A stretch of DNA of 64,000 nucleotides, from contig NC_082603.1 in NCBI RefSeq assembly GCF_030936135.1, forward strand, positions 12,306,880 through 12,370,879. The letters run 5' to 3'. Below, piece after piece: positions 45,901 to 60,900 of this stretch. The DNA is from Gavia stellata. Its lineage: Eukaryota; Chordata; Aves; Gaviiformes; Gaviidae. The position numbers were made by a program, and so were the translations under genes. The first letter of the stretch is position 1. Each line of letters opens with the position of its first letter. The notes beneath the pieces were generated by a model. It was not told where the DNA came from. It saw only the letters and a list, made by a program, of their open reading frames with translations, and did not search any database.

Positions 45901-48900
45901 TAAGGCTGTGTATCTGTACCTTTTGTCTTTTATTTAGTAAGGTACAAATTCCAATTCAAGTGTGTCCTCCACAAAAAGCTATATACAGCTAGGAAGATTT
46001 TTTTAAACTAACAACCAATTTCAGTATGTTTTAGATGAAATAAAAGTATAGGTTTTACACATTAACATTACCTTATATAAATTATTTCACTGCTTATAAG
46101 CGCACTTTTATAATGCTTTAGAATGTACATGACAAAAATATTGGGAAATGGGTAAATTATGTTTCAAGAAATTAAAACAATTTACCTTACTGCTCCTGAA
46201 CCATTCCAGGTAGGAGGACACTGGGAACAGTAAGGCCAGGCTTTGGAATCTAGCTTATTTTCTATAGCATCCTGAAGGGCAAAACAAAGACCCACCTTAA
46301 ACAGTCAGTAGACCTAAACCCCATCAAGTTTCAACTTCCAGTAAGGATGTCTAACTGCAATTTAATGCCAGCACATGCAATTTCTTAGAACAACGAATCA
46401 CAAGCAGCATCTCCTGAACTACACTCCTACGTAACAAAATGCTGGACCATGTAATGCTAAAAATTATTACAAGGCATTTGTATATCACAAAGAATTGGGA
46501 GTACCTATGCTTTCTTTATAAACATAGTATTGATTTAACTGTTCAAATTTCACCAGTAGTTTTTCATCTATAACTACCCTAACATATTTCATTTCTCTGT
46601 AGCAGTATATGAGAGAAATTAGGGTCCCCTGAAGACAGAAATGAACGTGTGGAAGTCACAAAGAATCTACAAATGGCAGCGCTGGGTCAGACTAAAGGTC
46701 CCGTGAACTCACTATTCTGTCTGGCATCAGACACTAACTGATGCTTAGGAAGAGGTTTAAGAACAAAGCAACTAGACTTCTGGCACGTAACATTTTCCAG
46801 CCTCTACAAGTCTACAGTTGAGATTTGAATTACAGTTTAAAGACTCACTGGAAGGGAAAAAAAAAAATCCCAATCTTTAAATTACACTAAACACTGATAA
46901 TCGCAGGACAAGCTGTTCAAAAGGACTTTTTGCTTTCACTTTCGTTTGCTTCACCTTTAAAACAACCTCTAATAAGGAGCACTGCTAACACACAGCAGTC
47001 TAATGTTCTATATTCCAGACTAGAAGCAATCACTTTGCTCAGACACATTTAACAACAGTAACTCAAGATACTATGGAATTTCAAAAGATTGGCTATAAAT
47101 GCTCGCTCGAGTAAATTTCTGCACTGCACCCACGAATTAACTAGTTAATCAAATTTACCTCCATAACATCTTTGATAACAGGCGTCCACCTAGAAAGTTG
47201 AAAAGTTTCTTCTGAAGAACGGTCCCTTCTTGGGTGTTTATGCTGCTGAGCAGCAGACTGAAAAGATTTTCAAAACATGGTTGCATTATACAGTGTATTT
47301 GGTTTTTTGAAACTTATTTCCAGTTAGTAGCAGGTGGGGTGATCAGTAGGAAATTTGAAAGAAATAATTATTAAAGAAATAATAATAACAAAGAACAACA
47401 ATTAATACCTGTAGAATTCAGGACACACTAGAAATACTAATTTCAGAGACAAGGAACTGAGGAAGTTGGCACTTTCCAAAACCAACTAGCTCAAGTCACC
47501 TTCTGATGATTCTAGAGGGAACATTACAGGTATCTTACTTGGAAAATTATTCAGTGTTAATTGTTTAAAGGATTTACCACAGACACATAAAAACACGAAT
47601 TCCTATTAACTGCCTGCTTCCAAAACAGACCTGGATAATACTGCTAAGAGTTGCTAACAGAGATATAGACAAGTGCCTGGGTGGCAGGAAATCACCAAAT
47701 AAATAAATACATTCTTACTGAAGAGATAACAGGAACATCAAGGTATTTCCAATTTGTTATCATATCACTATCACTTTCTATTTGTACATTCTGGATCAGC
47801 TTGTCCAAGTTCTCCTGGGTAGTTCCTTCGATACAAGGAAAACATACAACTTAATTACCATGTGACTGTGAATAAGACCAATTTTGTCTCACATATTCTG
47901 GGCTGTTATTTAGTCCAGCATTTTTTTTTTTCTTTGGCCAGTCTACTCGATATTTAACATAATACTATATTTTAGATAAAATTTTGATTAATGGTATATT
48001 TTTGACGCGAAAACCCAATATTGTCATAGATTCCTCAGACCCACATTCTGTCAATTTCCTCCTCCTCGACTACAATTCTTCCCCATTGACTTCATTTTCA
48101 GGTTGCAATGGACATGGAACTCCCCCTTTAACAGCTTCAATACTATGTGAAAAAAGAAAATTTAAACTGTTGCATACACCCAAGCACAGGAATGATGCTA
48201 AAACACTGTATGGATCTGCACTTGTATTGAATCTCTTAATTCCTTATCAATAGTATCTTTCCTACTGGACAGTATTTTATTCAAACTTGGCCATCAACTC
48301 CAGTACAGATGCTTAAGTTAACTAAAAATACTGGACTATCCCAAAACTTGAGTGTAAGTCCATAGCACTGAAAAAAAAAAAATAGGGCAGCTTATCATAC
48401 CATTTGTGCTAAAGATATACAGAAGAATAGCTCTAATTTTGTCACAGGTTTCATGACTTTTGTTGAGCAGAACTGGAAGGAGGACTCTCATTGAGTCTTT
48501 CACTTTTTGACCTTCTGCATCAGTTCCAAGAGCCAAGTCCTAAATTAAAATAAGTGGGTTTAGTGAGTAAACATTAAAAAAAGCATTGGTTTGTGTGTTC
48601 TGAAATGCATTTTTATGAAAATTAGGTTTCAGGAAACAATCAAGCTGCATCAATTTAAACTCAGTATGAAAAGCCTTTGACATAATTATTTCAATAGTTA
48701 CAGCATTATAGTAACACTACATAACACTTAAACATTTAAAACTGTTTGATATCTAGAATTCACATATTTATAAATTTATAGGTTTTAACTTGAGATTAGT
48801 AGTACAATGTAATGCCTCACCCTAACAGGTGTTTTTCCCAGACATTTAAAAAGGCCTTCCTTCTGCAGAATAGTAAGGCAACTTCACAGGAGTTTTGAAC

Positions 48901-51900
48901 AAAGAAAACACAAGATGATCCTTATACAAATCAGCCAGATTCAAAGACAAAAAAACGGAACTCTAAAAGCACCTCCTTTATTGGCAGAGTAAGAGCCTTG
49001 TATATCTCACTTAGCTTTAACACTACCTCAAAAAGTGATAGCAAAAAAAAGGCAAGATACACATTACTTTTGTCAGTTTAAAACAAGCGTCTATTCCTGC
49101 AAAGAAAAAAGTTGCATTTGCAGTAAGTTGTTTGGTTTGTGGTTTTTTTCTAAACATACCTGTTCAGTTTTACAGAGCCTTTCTATGTTAGATTTGAACT
49201 TGCTCATGCAATCTTCTGCTAAGTTAAGATGCACAACTTGCTAGAAGACAAAAAAAACAACTCACAAGCTGCCATAACTTGCCTTTTTTTTTTAAACACA
49301 TCAAGCAATCATTTTTACTGATTACAAGAGTCAATCCTTCACCTATGCTTCAGCACCATCATGCTTTTTCTGTGTTTTACCCTTCACTTAGAGCTTGACC
49401 CCCATAATACCTTTTAAAACATTAAACTGCTATGCTGTCTTCAATCCTCAAAGCACACATATCCTTCAAGTGTTTTTTTTACATACTAAAATGAAACACC
49501 TGGAAACAAGTTCTCTTCTCAAAATTTTACAGTAGGTGGACATATTAATTTGGAGAAAAGTTATATAGCACACTTAACAGGAAAATGACAGAATAAAACT
49601 AGACTTCAACAACACAGAAAGTTAATAGTGTACAACTTCACAATAAATCATTTTGTAGGTACAAAAGACCCCTTACCCTACTAATCTCTTTACGATAGTG
49701 CGGCATCTTTTTCATTAACTGGGCCAGACCAGATATCGATAACTGTGAAAAAATGATACAAGTTGAATTTTTTTCCCCCCCAGTATCTGACATCATTATT
49801 TCCGTTCCTATTGCAGCCTTGCTCTCCCTCCGGCCCCACTAAAAATTGCCATTGAGATAAGCCTCAATTTCTGTAGTAGGTCTGTGAATTACATAGATCT
49901 GATCAGCTGGAAATAATCATATTACCAGGAAAAACAACAATACATTAATTTAAACAACTCACTTTTCCTTCTGTTGCTTTTCTTTTTGATGAAACTTCTT
50001 TCAAGAGTTTTGGTATTTCCCTGAAATAAAACAAAGGAAAGTAATCAAATGCAACAGCACCATAGTTCTTAAATCTTTACTTAAAACTGTGCAACAAGAA
50101 CTTCTGAATGAAATTAAAAGCTTCAATACAGGTTGGCTTCAGAGGAGTGTTTTTTTGACATAAGAAACTGAAGTTAAACATTCTGTTTACGGTATCTGCA
50201 TAACATCATTTGATGCAATAACTTGCTAGTACATTATACAAAATAATCCCTTCAGATTTAAAAGATTTGAAGAAACTTCCCAGGAAATAATTTTATTTCC
50301 ATTTTCCTCAAGAACTGTAATTAATATTAGTAAAATTGCATACCTCTGTACATACTGTATTTTTGAAAGTATGTTTTCTTCCTGGCATCGATTATGTAAC
50401 AGGATGCAGCCTATATTGCAAACCATCTTCACTACTGCCTGTATTCCTACTTTAACAGCTCAAATACATTCCCTCTCAAAGAAACTCTTATAACTTGCAT
50501 TTTTAACTAGGTTTTGTTATTTGTTCACATACTCTATCACATCTGCAATATGCTTGTGCCGAATCTGCACCCAGAGCTCATCATCTTCCTCCAGAATTGC
50601 CTCCCGTTCCTTCCCAGCAGGTCCTTCTGTTTTGTATCTTCCAAGAGAAAATTCAGACAGTTGCTTGGTTTTGAGTTTCCCCTCCCCTCCCCACACCCCC
50701 CCTCATTCTAATAACTTGTTAGAGTATTAATTGTTACTGTTTAATCAACATATATGGTAACAGCAATAACGTACATAGGTTTTCACTTATAAGCCAAACT
50801 ATTGCCTGACAAAATATAATTTACATAAGGATTTTACAGATTACATCTTTGAACACAGAAGTAATAGATTAATTTTAGAATGATTCTTTGGGGCTTTTGG
50901 ACATTCTTTTAAACCAACAGGAACTAGAGTTTCCATCATACATTTACATGCACCTCAATTTCTCTTCGGCTTCCAAGGTCAACTTCCCTTTGGCTTCAAA
51001 TGTAAATTGTGTGCAAAGTAATACACATTGACATTGCAAAGTGCAGCTTTCTAGATCTACTGTAAGACATTTGGTAACTCTGAAGGCAAATGAAGTCCCA
51101 TTTACCCACAAAATAGACTAATTAGGAGAAATTACTTCACGTATACAAGAAACATGCTTCACAGCATTACAGACCAGCCATTACTTTTCTACAAACAGAA
51201 ATAAACCTATAAAGCAAGACAGCAATCACACTACATAACATTTTCACAGTTACAGAAACTCACACAGTGTATACGGCCAGAAAGCAGAAAAATATAAAAA
51301 AATTACAAGATTAATTGTGAAAGTCAGATCATGACTACCTAGAAAACATACTCTGCCACATTTTCACACCCAGCAAATTTCAGATTCATAGAATTCTACA
51401 TTTTCTATGAAAACATTCACCCAGTGTTTCTGACAGAGAAGATACGCATTCCTGTTTGATTAACTAAACAATAAGGCAATTAGGTCTCATTTGCTGTAGT
51501 GGGTCATCAGAAAGCAAAGTTTCACCAAAATCTTTGGTGTTAGAACAATATGACAGCAAAGTATGTACCTTATGCAAAACAACGTTACGCTATTCCAGAC
51601 AGTGATAAAACAATGCTTATAAACCAAACGTGGCTTATTTAAGTGTGAATTTAGGATAAAAACATGTAAATTTTAACAAGCTACACAAATGAAATGACTG
51701 GAGCTATAAAGGTGAGCCCTCCTGAAAATAACTAAGCTTTTTCTCAGTATTTGATTACTGGTCTTGTTTGCCTTGTTAGGCCAAGAAGGTTGAGAATATG
51801 AAAGAAAAGGTAGAGAATCTGAACGTGCACTACCAAGGTTTTGCTTCAAGTCTATTACAAAGTTTTTTGTTTTTTAAAAAACGCAATTTGTTAGACTCAA

Positions 51901-54900
51901 AACTTAGCATAAATGCCAATTAGATCCTACCTTATCTCAAATAAATGAGGAAGTTAACAAAAAGAGAAAGTTACAAATCCAAGACAAAAGACTAATAATA
52001 AGTGAAGCAACCCTTTTGTAATATAAGCAGCTAATATTGCTATGGTGCAATTCAGCAAAACAATTCCATAGATTTTTGTAGTCAAGAATGAAGTGTTTAG
52101 ATTTTTAAGAAGTACTTGCTTGTAAGTATCATTTTCAATTGGTAGCAGATCATACACCATTGCCTGGAAGGTGAGTTCATGAAGTACAGTCGATACAGGG
52201 TCAAAGCCACGATCAATTATTATTAGCTGGGAATGGGTTTTAGCCTAGAAAGCCATCAAATAAATGCAAAGTTAAGACATACAGTACAGAGTTAATGCAT
52301 GTTTAATCTATTTACAGTAAGTTACAGCACTGCAGACATTTTTGGAAAAATAACTGAAAAAACCTAAAAAGTATGGTCCAAGTGTTTATCAACATAAATA
52401 GAAACAAACTTTTAAATGACAACCAGAACACAATGGTTTTAAATACCAATTTTAAGGCAATGCTTTTAACCCGTTGCAATGCATTCAGTAACCTCACCTA
52501 ATGAACAACAAATGTAAAGAAAAAAAACACACAAAAAAAAGCCACTCACTGACTTTTCACAAATAAGTGTATAGTTTCTATTTCAGAGCAGATTACCTAT
52601 ACTGTGCTGCAATACAGAAAAAAAAAATCTCCAAACATTCAACTGAAAGTTTCATTTTGGTGTTTAGTAAAGTGGCAGTAGCATCAGGTACATTTATTTC
52701 CGTAGCAGAGCGGAATGTCACCAAGTCAGAATGGTTTACCCCATACTTCTGCCTTTAGGCAGCTGCCCTAATCTGTAGTGACAGATCAAAAACTTTAAGT
52801 GAAAAGCTGTATCTTTGTGAACAATAAATCACTTAATGGGAGACAAGTCTCTTCTACACATAGACCTATGAAAGGTGACGTTAAAACAAAAGTAATCCAC
52901 TTTTCTTCAGTTATCATAAGGCCAATTTTCCAAATACATTTAGTTTGATCACACAAATTCTATTTGCTTACATACAGATTTACTGTATCAGTTACTACCT
53001 CTAAGTTGTTTTCATACACAAAAACAACTAAATGGCAACTACTTGCCTCTATTAATAAGTAAAATCTGGTTTTGTAGAACCTATTGTCAAAACATATTCC
53101 AAAGTTTTTTTTTTCCCCAGACTTACAAAAAAGAAACATTCTAGTTCACTTCCTACCTTCATTTGGCTTTTCTCATCAGTTTTGTAGTAGTTTTCAAGGT
53201 TTTTTTCAACAAGCTGTGCAAGTGTGCTCGCTTTATCGGATGGTCCACTGGAAAAAAGGAAACATGCAGAAGTAACTTAAATTTCTTCAAAAAGCTACAT
53301 TTAAAACAGAAAGAACTCCCTAGATTGATCCTCTGGTTTCACAAGCAGTTTCTGAACTGCATTCTAAGTATTTCCAATATATTTTCACTCTTACATTACG
53401 ATTCCATTCTTTGAATGCTTCAGGTATTTCATACAGTAGAAACAGCTTCAGCCAAAAGACTGACATTAGCTGGCATACAGCCCAGCACCTAAAAGTCTCA
53501 CTCACAGGCAGAAAACAAGAAAAAAGAAAAGGAAAAAGAGAAAGAGAAGAAATAGTCAAGCAATTACTTCTTTGTTACCTTTGCAGAGAATAAGGCACCA
53601 CTTCATATTACACCACAGAACACAATTCTTGAGCATAATTTCAGACGCCTACTTTGGCTTCAAAGATAGTACTCTGTACCCTATCAAAGCTTAAAAGAGG
53701 TATTCTCCTCAATATCTGTACTACAAAGAAATCCTAATCCTACCTGCCTCAGCAATTTATGAATTCCTTGATGCCATGTGGAGCTGCAAAACTTCTAACA
53801 GCAGCAGTTCTGTTACAGGATTATGTATGCAGTGTATTAGAATGCAGCATATTAGAGTGCCATCCTACTGACCAAACATGAAACAAGCAGTTCATAAGAA
53901 AACAGGGTATAGTAAGTGCTGTTATATGAATATACACAGAGAAATAATTCACTGCTCTTCCTACACTTCACAAATTCCTATCATTCCATATTTCAGACCT
54001 GTGGATTAAAAACAATTAATCCACAATAAAAGAAACTATGCTGCAGCCTCAAGCTATTACCAAACAATGTGGGAAGTCCTAGAAGCGAAAGCAACTACTA
54101 TACAACACTATTTTTGCCCCACCTTTTATATCGTACTCCTGGATTCTCATCTAGTGTGGCACATAAAGTAACAATTTGTTCAGCCATTACTTGCATTACA
54201 GCATCTTTATCCTTTGTCTTTTCCAGAGTTGGACTATAACAGCGGTAGAATGCATCTGGGACATTGAGAGTAAATACCTATGTAAAGCACAACCAAGAAA
54301 AAAAAAAGGCTTAAATTATGTATTTCTAAAATATCTGGTAAAAGAATTGTTAATAGTTCAAATAGGAGTAAAAAGTCATACATAATATACTTTAAAAAAA
54401 CAAAAACAAACCCACACTTCAGTCCTCTATGTCCTGTTGAGCTCATCTGCTTCTTGAGCTCATCTGCTTCTTGTTTTCACACTCTTTTCCTCTATTACTC
54501 TCCTCCCCTATGTAAATTACCATATTTTTCAAATTGCTTACTGTCTGTACAGATGGAGAGACCCGAGACAGGCAGAACTAAACACCACCCAGCGTCTCAT
54601 ACAGAGCCATACAACGCAATACCAGAATGATCATAGACGGTATCAAGTTAAATTTGTTAAAATAGAATTTTACATATTGTGTTTATTATATGAAGACTTT
54701 ACCTCCAAGAACTGAAATTCTTTAAATGCATTAAACTTTCGTAAAAGATGTTTAGTACTACACAGAAGAAAAACTTTTTCAACAGTTTACTAAATGGAAT
54801 GCAAACATGGAAACAATCCTATTGACAGTAAATGGATTTTCTCCAGTTTCAGATGGACTCTCTAACTACAGAGCCAAAGAAGAACGTCCATCCAGATAAA

Positions 54901-57900
54901 GATGTTTGTTTCATTTGAGTAGATAATCACTTGGACTTTGCCCAGAGCTCAGTCTGACTATTTACTCTTATCACTCCAGAAAGCAGGCCCAGGGGTTTTA
55001 AATTAGGAAAACCAGTTAACATTCTCTGTTCCTTTGCTAAGGATTCAAAATATTCTCACAACCCAAAATACTGAGAACACAAAACTAAACTAAAAACAGT
55101 AAGAGACTAAGTGCTGCTTATTTTCAACTTTAGAAAAGTAGTCCCAGTTTCTACTTTCATGGTAAGTCCTCCAGAGAACCAGGACAACAAAATTTTCATA
55201 TGCCTTATTTGGTAGAGGAAGCTACAAAACTTTTTCTTAAGAGTAGCTTTAGCAGAACTCCCTGAAACAGTTTGAAACAAAGCTTGGGAACATCAGCACG
55301 TTTGGAAAACAAACAAACCAACCACCACACTAATTACTCTCTGATGGCTTCCCAATCTAAATAATAAAAAACCTGTATTACAAAAACTATATTATAATTA
55401 TTAAAAAAACCCTGTTTTATAAACTAGGAAACTGCATCGCAGTAAAACATGGATAGCAGCAACCTCTCCTATATTCAGCTGCCACTTGGTATACATAAGA
55501 GTTCTGACCCTTGATATGTTCGTAAGTTTTGAAGACTACAGTAAAGACTTGTAGGAAACATTCACGGTTAGTTCTACAACTCCTAACAGCGGACAGGGTT
55601 TGGGGGCTTCCCTGTATTAGTGGGCATCAGAGTGCATTTCAGCCTTCTGTATCTTATGAAGTGCGTAAGCAGCAAATTATTTCTCAACACAATACCCACT
55701 GTGTTGTTTCACATCAAAACCACTCACTGGTGGTCTCAAATTTTTAATTGAGAAAACATGGATTTCCATCTTTTCCTCTAAATAAAAGTTTGCCAAGTTG
55801 TTACAGTTTTCGTTTCTCCTTTTAGTGAGGCTTTGGTTTTGTTCCCTCCCCTTCAATTCTCTTCATCCATTTGCTCTCCTTTTCTGATTTTCACCAAGTA
55901 GTTAGTTCTACTTATTCCTATTTCTACCTAGTCTGTCAAAGTAACACCTCATGATAAACAGTAACAAATTTTACTGCTTAAAGACAAGCCAGAATACTTT
56001 CCTTCTCTTAAGGAACAGATTCCTTCTCTAACCTCTCTACTGCAACTGACTCCAGGTCTTTCAAATAGCTCAAGTGCAAACAGTAAAACTTTGAGTACAA
56101 GAGCATTTGTTTTCATCTGAAAAATATAGGCAAGCACTGGAAATATGCCATAACAGCAACAGGTCTCACATACAGTTTGTCAGTAAAAAAGCGTTACATT
56201 CTATTTAATTGTTTCTAGCAGGTCAACAACACTTATTAGTCTTCCAGACTATTTTCTGCTGTTGAGATAAAGAACGAAAATTACCTGAGACTCATATGGG
56301 AAGAAGGAAATGTTGATCTCCTTGCATTTCCTTATTGATTTTGCACAGGAAGACTTAATTTTATTGAAGAGGTTGTCAGGACAAACTAGGAAAAAAGAAA
56401 AAAACATTTCCAAGTATAAATCATTTGCGCATGGTTCCAGCTGTTAACTCACTTGTAAGCTTACAGTATTCAGAACACACAGACAATTCTAAATTAAGAA
56501 CTAATTAACAGTAACATATAAAAAAGTTGCCAAATCTTCCTAAAGTGAAAGAGAAAGGGGCATACTTGGGGTTTTTTTATTTTCCCTTCTTTACACAGCC
56601 ATTTTAGTCCCACTGCCTGACTGCAGAGGAACATGCATTCACATTAACCCCACCTGACTAACTGTCTCTGCTTTGCAATGTAAATCATGCATGCAAGGGC
56701 TAAGCAGGCACCTTCTTTCAGGTGAATGGAAAAAAGCTGGCTTGAGTCTGAAGGAACTACCTAAAATAACCAATTACAAAACATTGTTCTTGCAGCAAAC
56801 TCTCATGCATTTGTATTTGAGAACTATTTTGTTTACATGAGATAAATAGGTTTACTTGAATTGTCTTCCTCCACACTCTCCAACATCGGAGAAGACTGGA
56901 ATACTTTAAAAATAAAACCAGATTACCTAAATTAAAAGCTGAGGTGGGGAACGATCAACATTGTTTGGTAATTGTGAAAGAAATTACTGTTGCCATACGG
57001 CATAATTTCCACGTTCTGGCAACCCAAATACATTTAATGACTTGTTTCAAATCTTCTCTCAAGAAACAGGACCCAAAATTTTCATTTACTAACCTATAGA
57101 AAAGAAAGTTGAGAACCTTACTTGTTTATATATGTAAAGTTATCAAACTACAACACAAAACCTTACTTACAGTCAGTGAAATACACATATGCTGCTTTGT
57201 ATCTGCTGGATGATCTAGTGATGAAGTCATCAATAAGCCCATCTACAGACTTATGGGGGTAGGAAAAAAGAAAAAGTTATTACCGTGTTTTGCCTTTCCT
57301 CACATACCAGATAAAGTTTCTCCATCCTCTCCTCCTGCCCTGTTAATTACCCAGTCCCCCTTAGAAATAGTGCAAATCAACATATAAGAAAAGAAAACAC
57401 TGAAGTAGAAGATTTTTATTTTCAGACAAAAAAAAACCCACACAATTACAGAAGGTCAGTCATGCACCAAGATCACTTTAGGAAGCAAAGCAGGATACTT
57501 GCATCACTTTCCACCTATAACAGTGCTGAGATTTATTCTCTCAAGAATTCTTAGGAAGTAACAGTAATCTCTTATTGGAGCCATTACTTTGAATTCTGTT
57601 GTTCAATGTATTGCATCATTATTTGATACAACACCCCTTTCAGTGAGGTTACTAATATGTACGGAATGAAACAGTGCCTCCATTGATCAAAAGGTACACA
57701 TTTGCAACATACTCTGTGGTGACACTGCACTGTTGTTCCATTATGGAAAACTAAGCATCTCACAGAGGAGCATCACACAAAATGCAAAAATTAAGTACTG
57801 TATAGTTGTACACAGTAAATAAATATTTTAAAATAAAATTGCTTTTTCAGTCTGAAAGATCTTGCTACACTTTCTTTAAAATACTAACCTTTTTGGTGGG

Positions 57901-60900
57901 AGTTATGAAATATATTGCTTTCATGTGTGGGACAGGCTCACGGTTTTTATATACGTTCTCCACCACTATAAAGTAAGAAATATTTTTATAATTAAGAGCT
58001 TTATGCACCTGTAAGGAAAGCACCATATATATTTTAGTATAGAGGTGATAAAAATAAAACACCACCAATCAAGTTGTCCACAAAACTAGTGGCAAGGACC
58101 TACCTTCTGCCAAGAGAGCGTTGGGTTTTTAATTTATTGTTTTAAATACAGCAAGTTACCACAAAACTTCAACACTCACTCTAGTGTCAACTACATTTGT
58201 AGGACTACATTTTTCCTGGCTATTCTACACAAGCAGAGTTTTACCCTCACACAGAAAGGCATGGCAATACAAACATACTGAAACTATGGGGCCCAGTATG
58301 AACTACCTTGCAAGAGAACTGCCTCAGCAAAAGGAGGGGGAGAATGAAACTATGCAGGGCATCATTTTGGACTAGAGCCTCTTCTGTCCTTTGTTTGCCA
58401 ATTTCCTGTGCACTTACTCTGTTTCAATATAATTGCAGGCAAAAATTAGACATTTTCAGCAAATCAGCTTGATTCAACTCTTGGTTTTCTCTGTTTAATG
58501 AAGTCATTACTATATAGTGTTGCAGTACACCATCTTGAGAATGCAGAGATTCATGTTGCTCAGTAATTTTGAGGGGGAAGAACAAGGAAGAACAAGGAAG
58601 ATAAGTATCAGACACTTGGATGTGGAAAGACAGGTTCTTTTCAGTAGTGTACTCACTAAAAATAAAAGGTTTCTTATTTATGAACAGGATACATGCCCAC
58701 TGAATGTTTCTCACAAAGGATAAGTAGTATTTATTATGATTAAAAATACACTCCAAAAACTGAAATGTATACAGCTTTGCTACTATACTTCCAGAAGAAT
58801 CATGTTATACTGAATAGTTGAATAACTAAGTCTAAATACTACTCTCTTACAAAAGTGTTTCTAAAAACCTAAAGCTACTTAAAAACTAGACCATTTACAT
58901 TTTGTGTATTCATTTCAATTTCAAAAACAGGCAGGAAAAAAGTTTGGCAGAATGATACATTAATAAACACTACAGAAAGGTCAATCATAAAAAGCAACTT
59001 TGAAAAGTGTTTTATGATAGGAAAAACATCCTTTTTTAAGTTGTAGGGAAGAAAAGCCCATAACATTTACTAGAGAGAAAATACTTTTTAAAAATACACA
59101 TAGAAAAACAAAGTATTATCTAAACAGGCATACTGCATAACTGAGATCTATCACAATCCATCACTTTCCATATTATCCATCACAATCCATATTATTCACT
59201 TTTGACAGAGGCCAACATCAAGGAACAGGAGAGACATTCCAGCAGATGAGAAACTCCACTCCACTAGAAACTACTCCCAAATTGTTTGGAAAAGTGACAA
59301 TCTAATTATTGTTAATGTTGCTTATGGGTTTATTCGAGTAAAAGTAATAATTTTAAAAAGTTTTTGTTGTGTTGTTTTTTTGTTTTGTTTTTTCATTTAC
59401 GGAAAGCTCTCGTTTTGAGAGGAGGCTAAAATATATCTGCACAACATAGAACTCAAATTTAAATTCTTGCCTCTATCACATCCACTTGCTTGCAAACACC
59501 TCTCATCAGTTTGTCTCCTGTTCTCATTTTTTCTTCAGTACTCAGGTTTCTCCACCCTTGTATCCTAACACTACTGTTCACGAGCATAAATGAATTCAAA
59601 GCGGCAGATATTACTGATTTACAGAACACATTAGGAAATAATGCAGACAGGAATTTGCATATTCTTATGTTTTACTAACAATCACTTAATTCCTTACTGA
59701 GCTCATTTTCCCTTAACTTCAACTGACAGATAATAGCTTTAAAATCACTCTAACAGATAACTTTCTCATTTACCCCATCCTGGACATTCGCAAACAAACA
59801 CCCACCCCCCAAAAAAAAATCCCACAAAACAAAACCCCAAACAAACAAAAATTTAAAAACCAAGCACAAAACCAACAAACACCAAAAAAAACCCGAAACC
59901 CAAAAACACTTAGAGACATCTTTAGCAAAAAGATTAAAATAAAAAGGGGTTTAGCTTCTAGGCAGAGAAACATTTGGTTTTTCATTAAAAAAAAAAATCA
60001 CAATTGGGTAATTAGTGTACAAGCCATAAAGTCTGCTAGTCTAATATCCCATAGCTACTTGTCTTCATCAACCCAAATTAAGACAATTTCTTGCCAGGGT
60101 ACCATCAGTTTTAGTCTTTCCCTTTTTCTTATCAGTATATTGCCATCTGTACATTAAAACGAATTATGCTTACCTGTGATACCCTCCGCCAGTAGATCAG
60201 TCATCTTGCAGCACAGTGACAGTAATTTAGTAGTGTAATCATCTAAAAGAATTATCTAAATATATTAAAAAACACAGGTATTTAGATAAATTAATCAGCT
60301 ATAGTAAACCCATGTTATTTCCTTAACAACTTGCCATGGAAATTTGAAGCTGAAATCTATTTTATTACTCTATATCTTTTCATCACCTGCATATAGCAAC
60401 TTTGCAGTGGCAAATTAATCTCAAATTGCATCAGAAGACAGCTCCCTACGTACAGGATTTCAAATTATAAGCTCCACCTTAAATAAGTAGCTTGTCCCCT
60501 CTACACCTACTAGAAAGTATTTAGAAACTTGCACTTTGACACAAGGTTCTGATTTCCTGTCTAATTTATCCCATGGCCTGCATAAATATATCTGTACTTA
60601 TTCTAAAACTGTTTTACAGCTTAAGCAGCTCTAACAGGTATCATACTGCTGAATCCTGCTCCACATGTACTTTACTATTTTCAAAAATTATACTGCTGTG
60701 CAATACAAGTCTTTCAAAAGAAAAGTGAAGATGAACAGAAACATTTTCTATTTTTTTTTTTTTACCAAAACTTGAAAAATAATTGAGACAACTAGCCATT
60801 TGTTGTTACTATGCTAGCCCTTAGATTTTTCATTACATATTATACAGAGATAGAGTTAACAGAACTAAAATCCATTACTTGGCTAGAAAATAATTTTAAG

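Noticed and set aside
52116-52119. GT donor CAA/GTACTT for STXBP3 exon 9
   Set aside because: It breaks the frame of exon 10 at a TGA and loses the conserved YK-YK junction.
59770-59985. 71-codon minus-strand ORF rich in Phe, Cys and Trp
   Set aside because: An artefact of an A/C-rich low-complexity tract.
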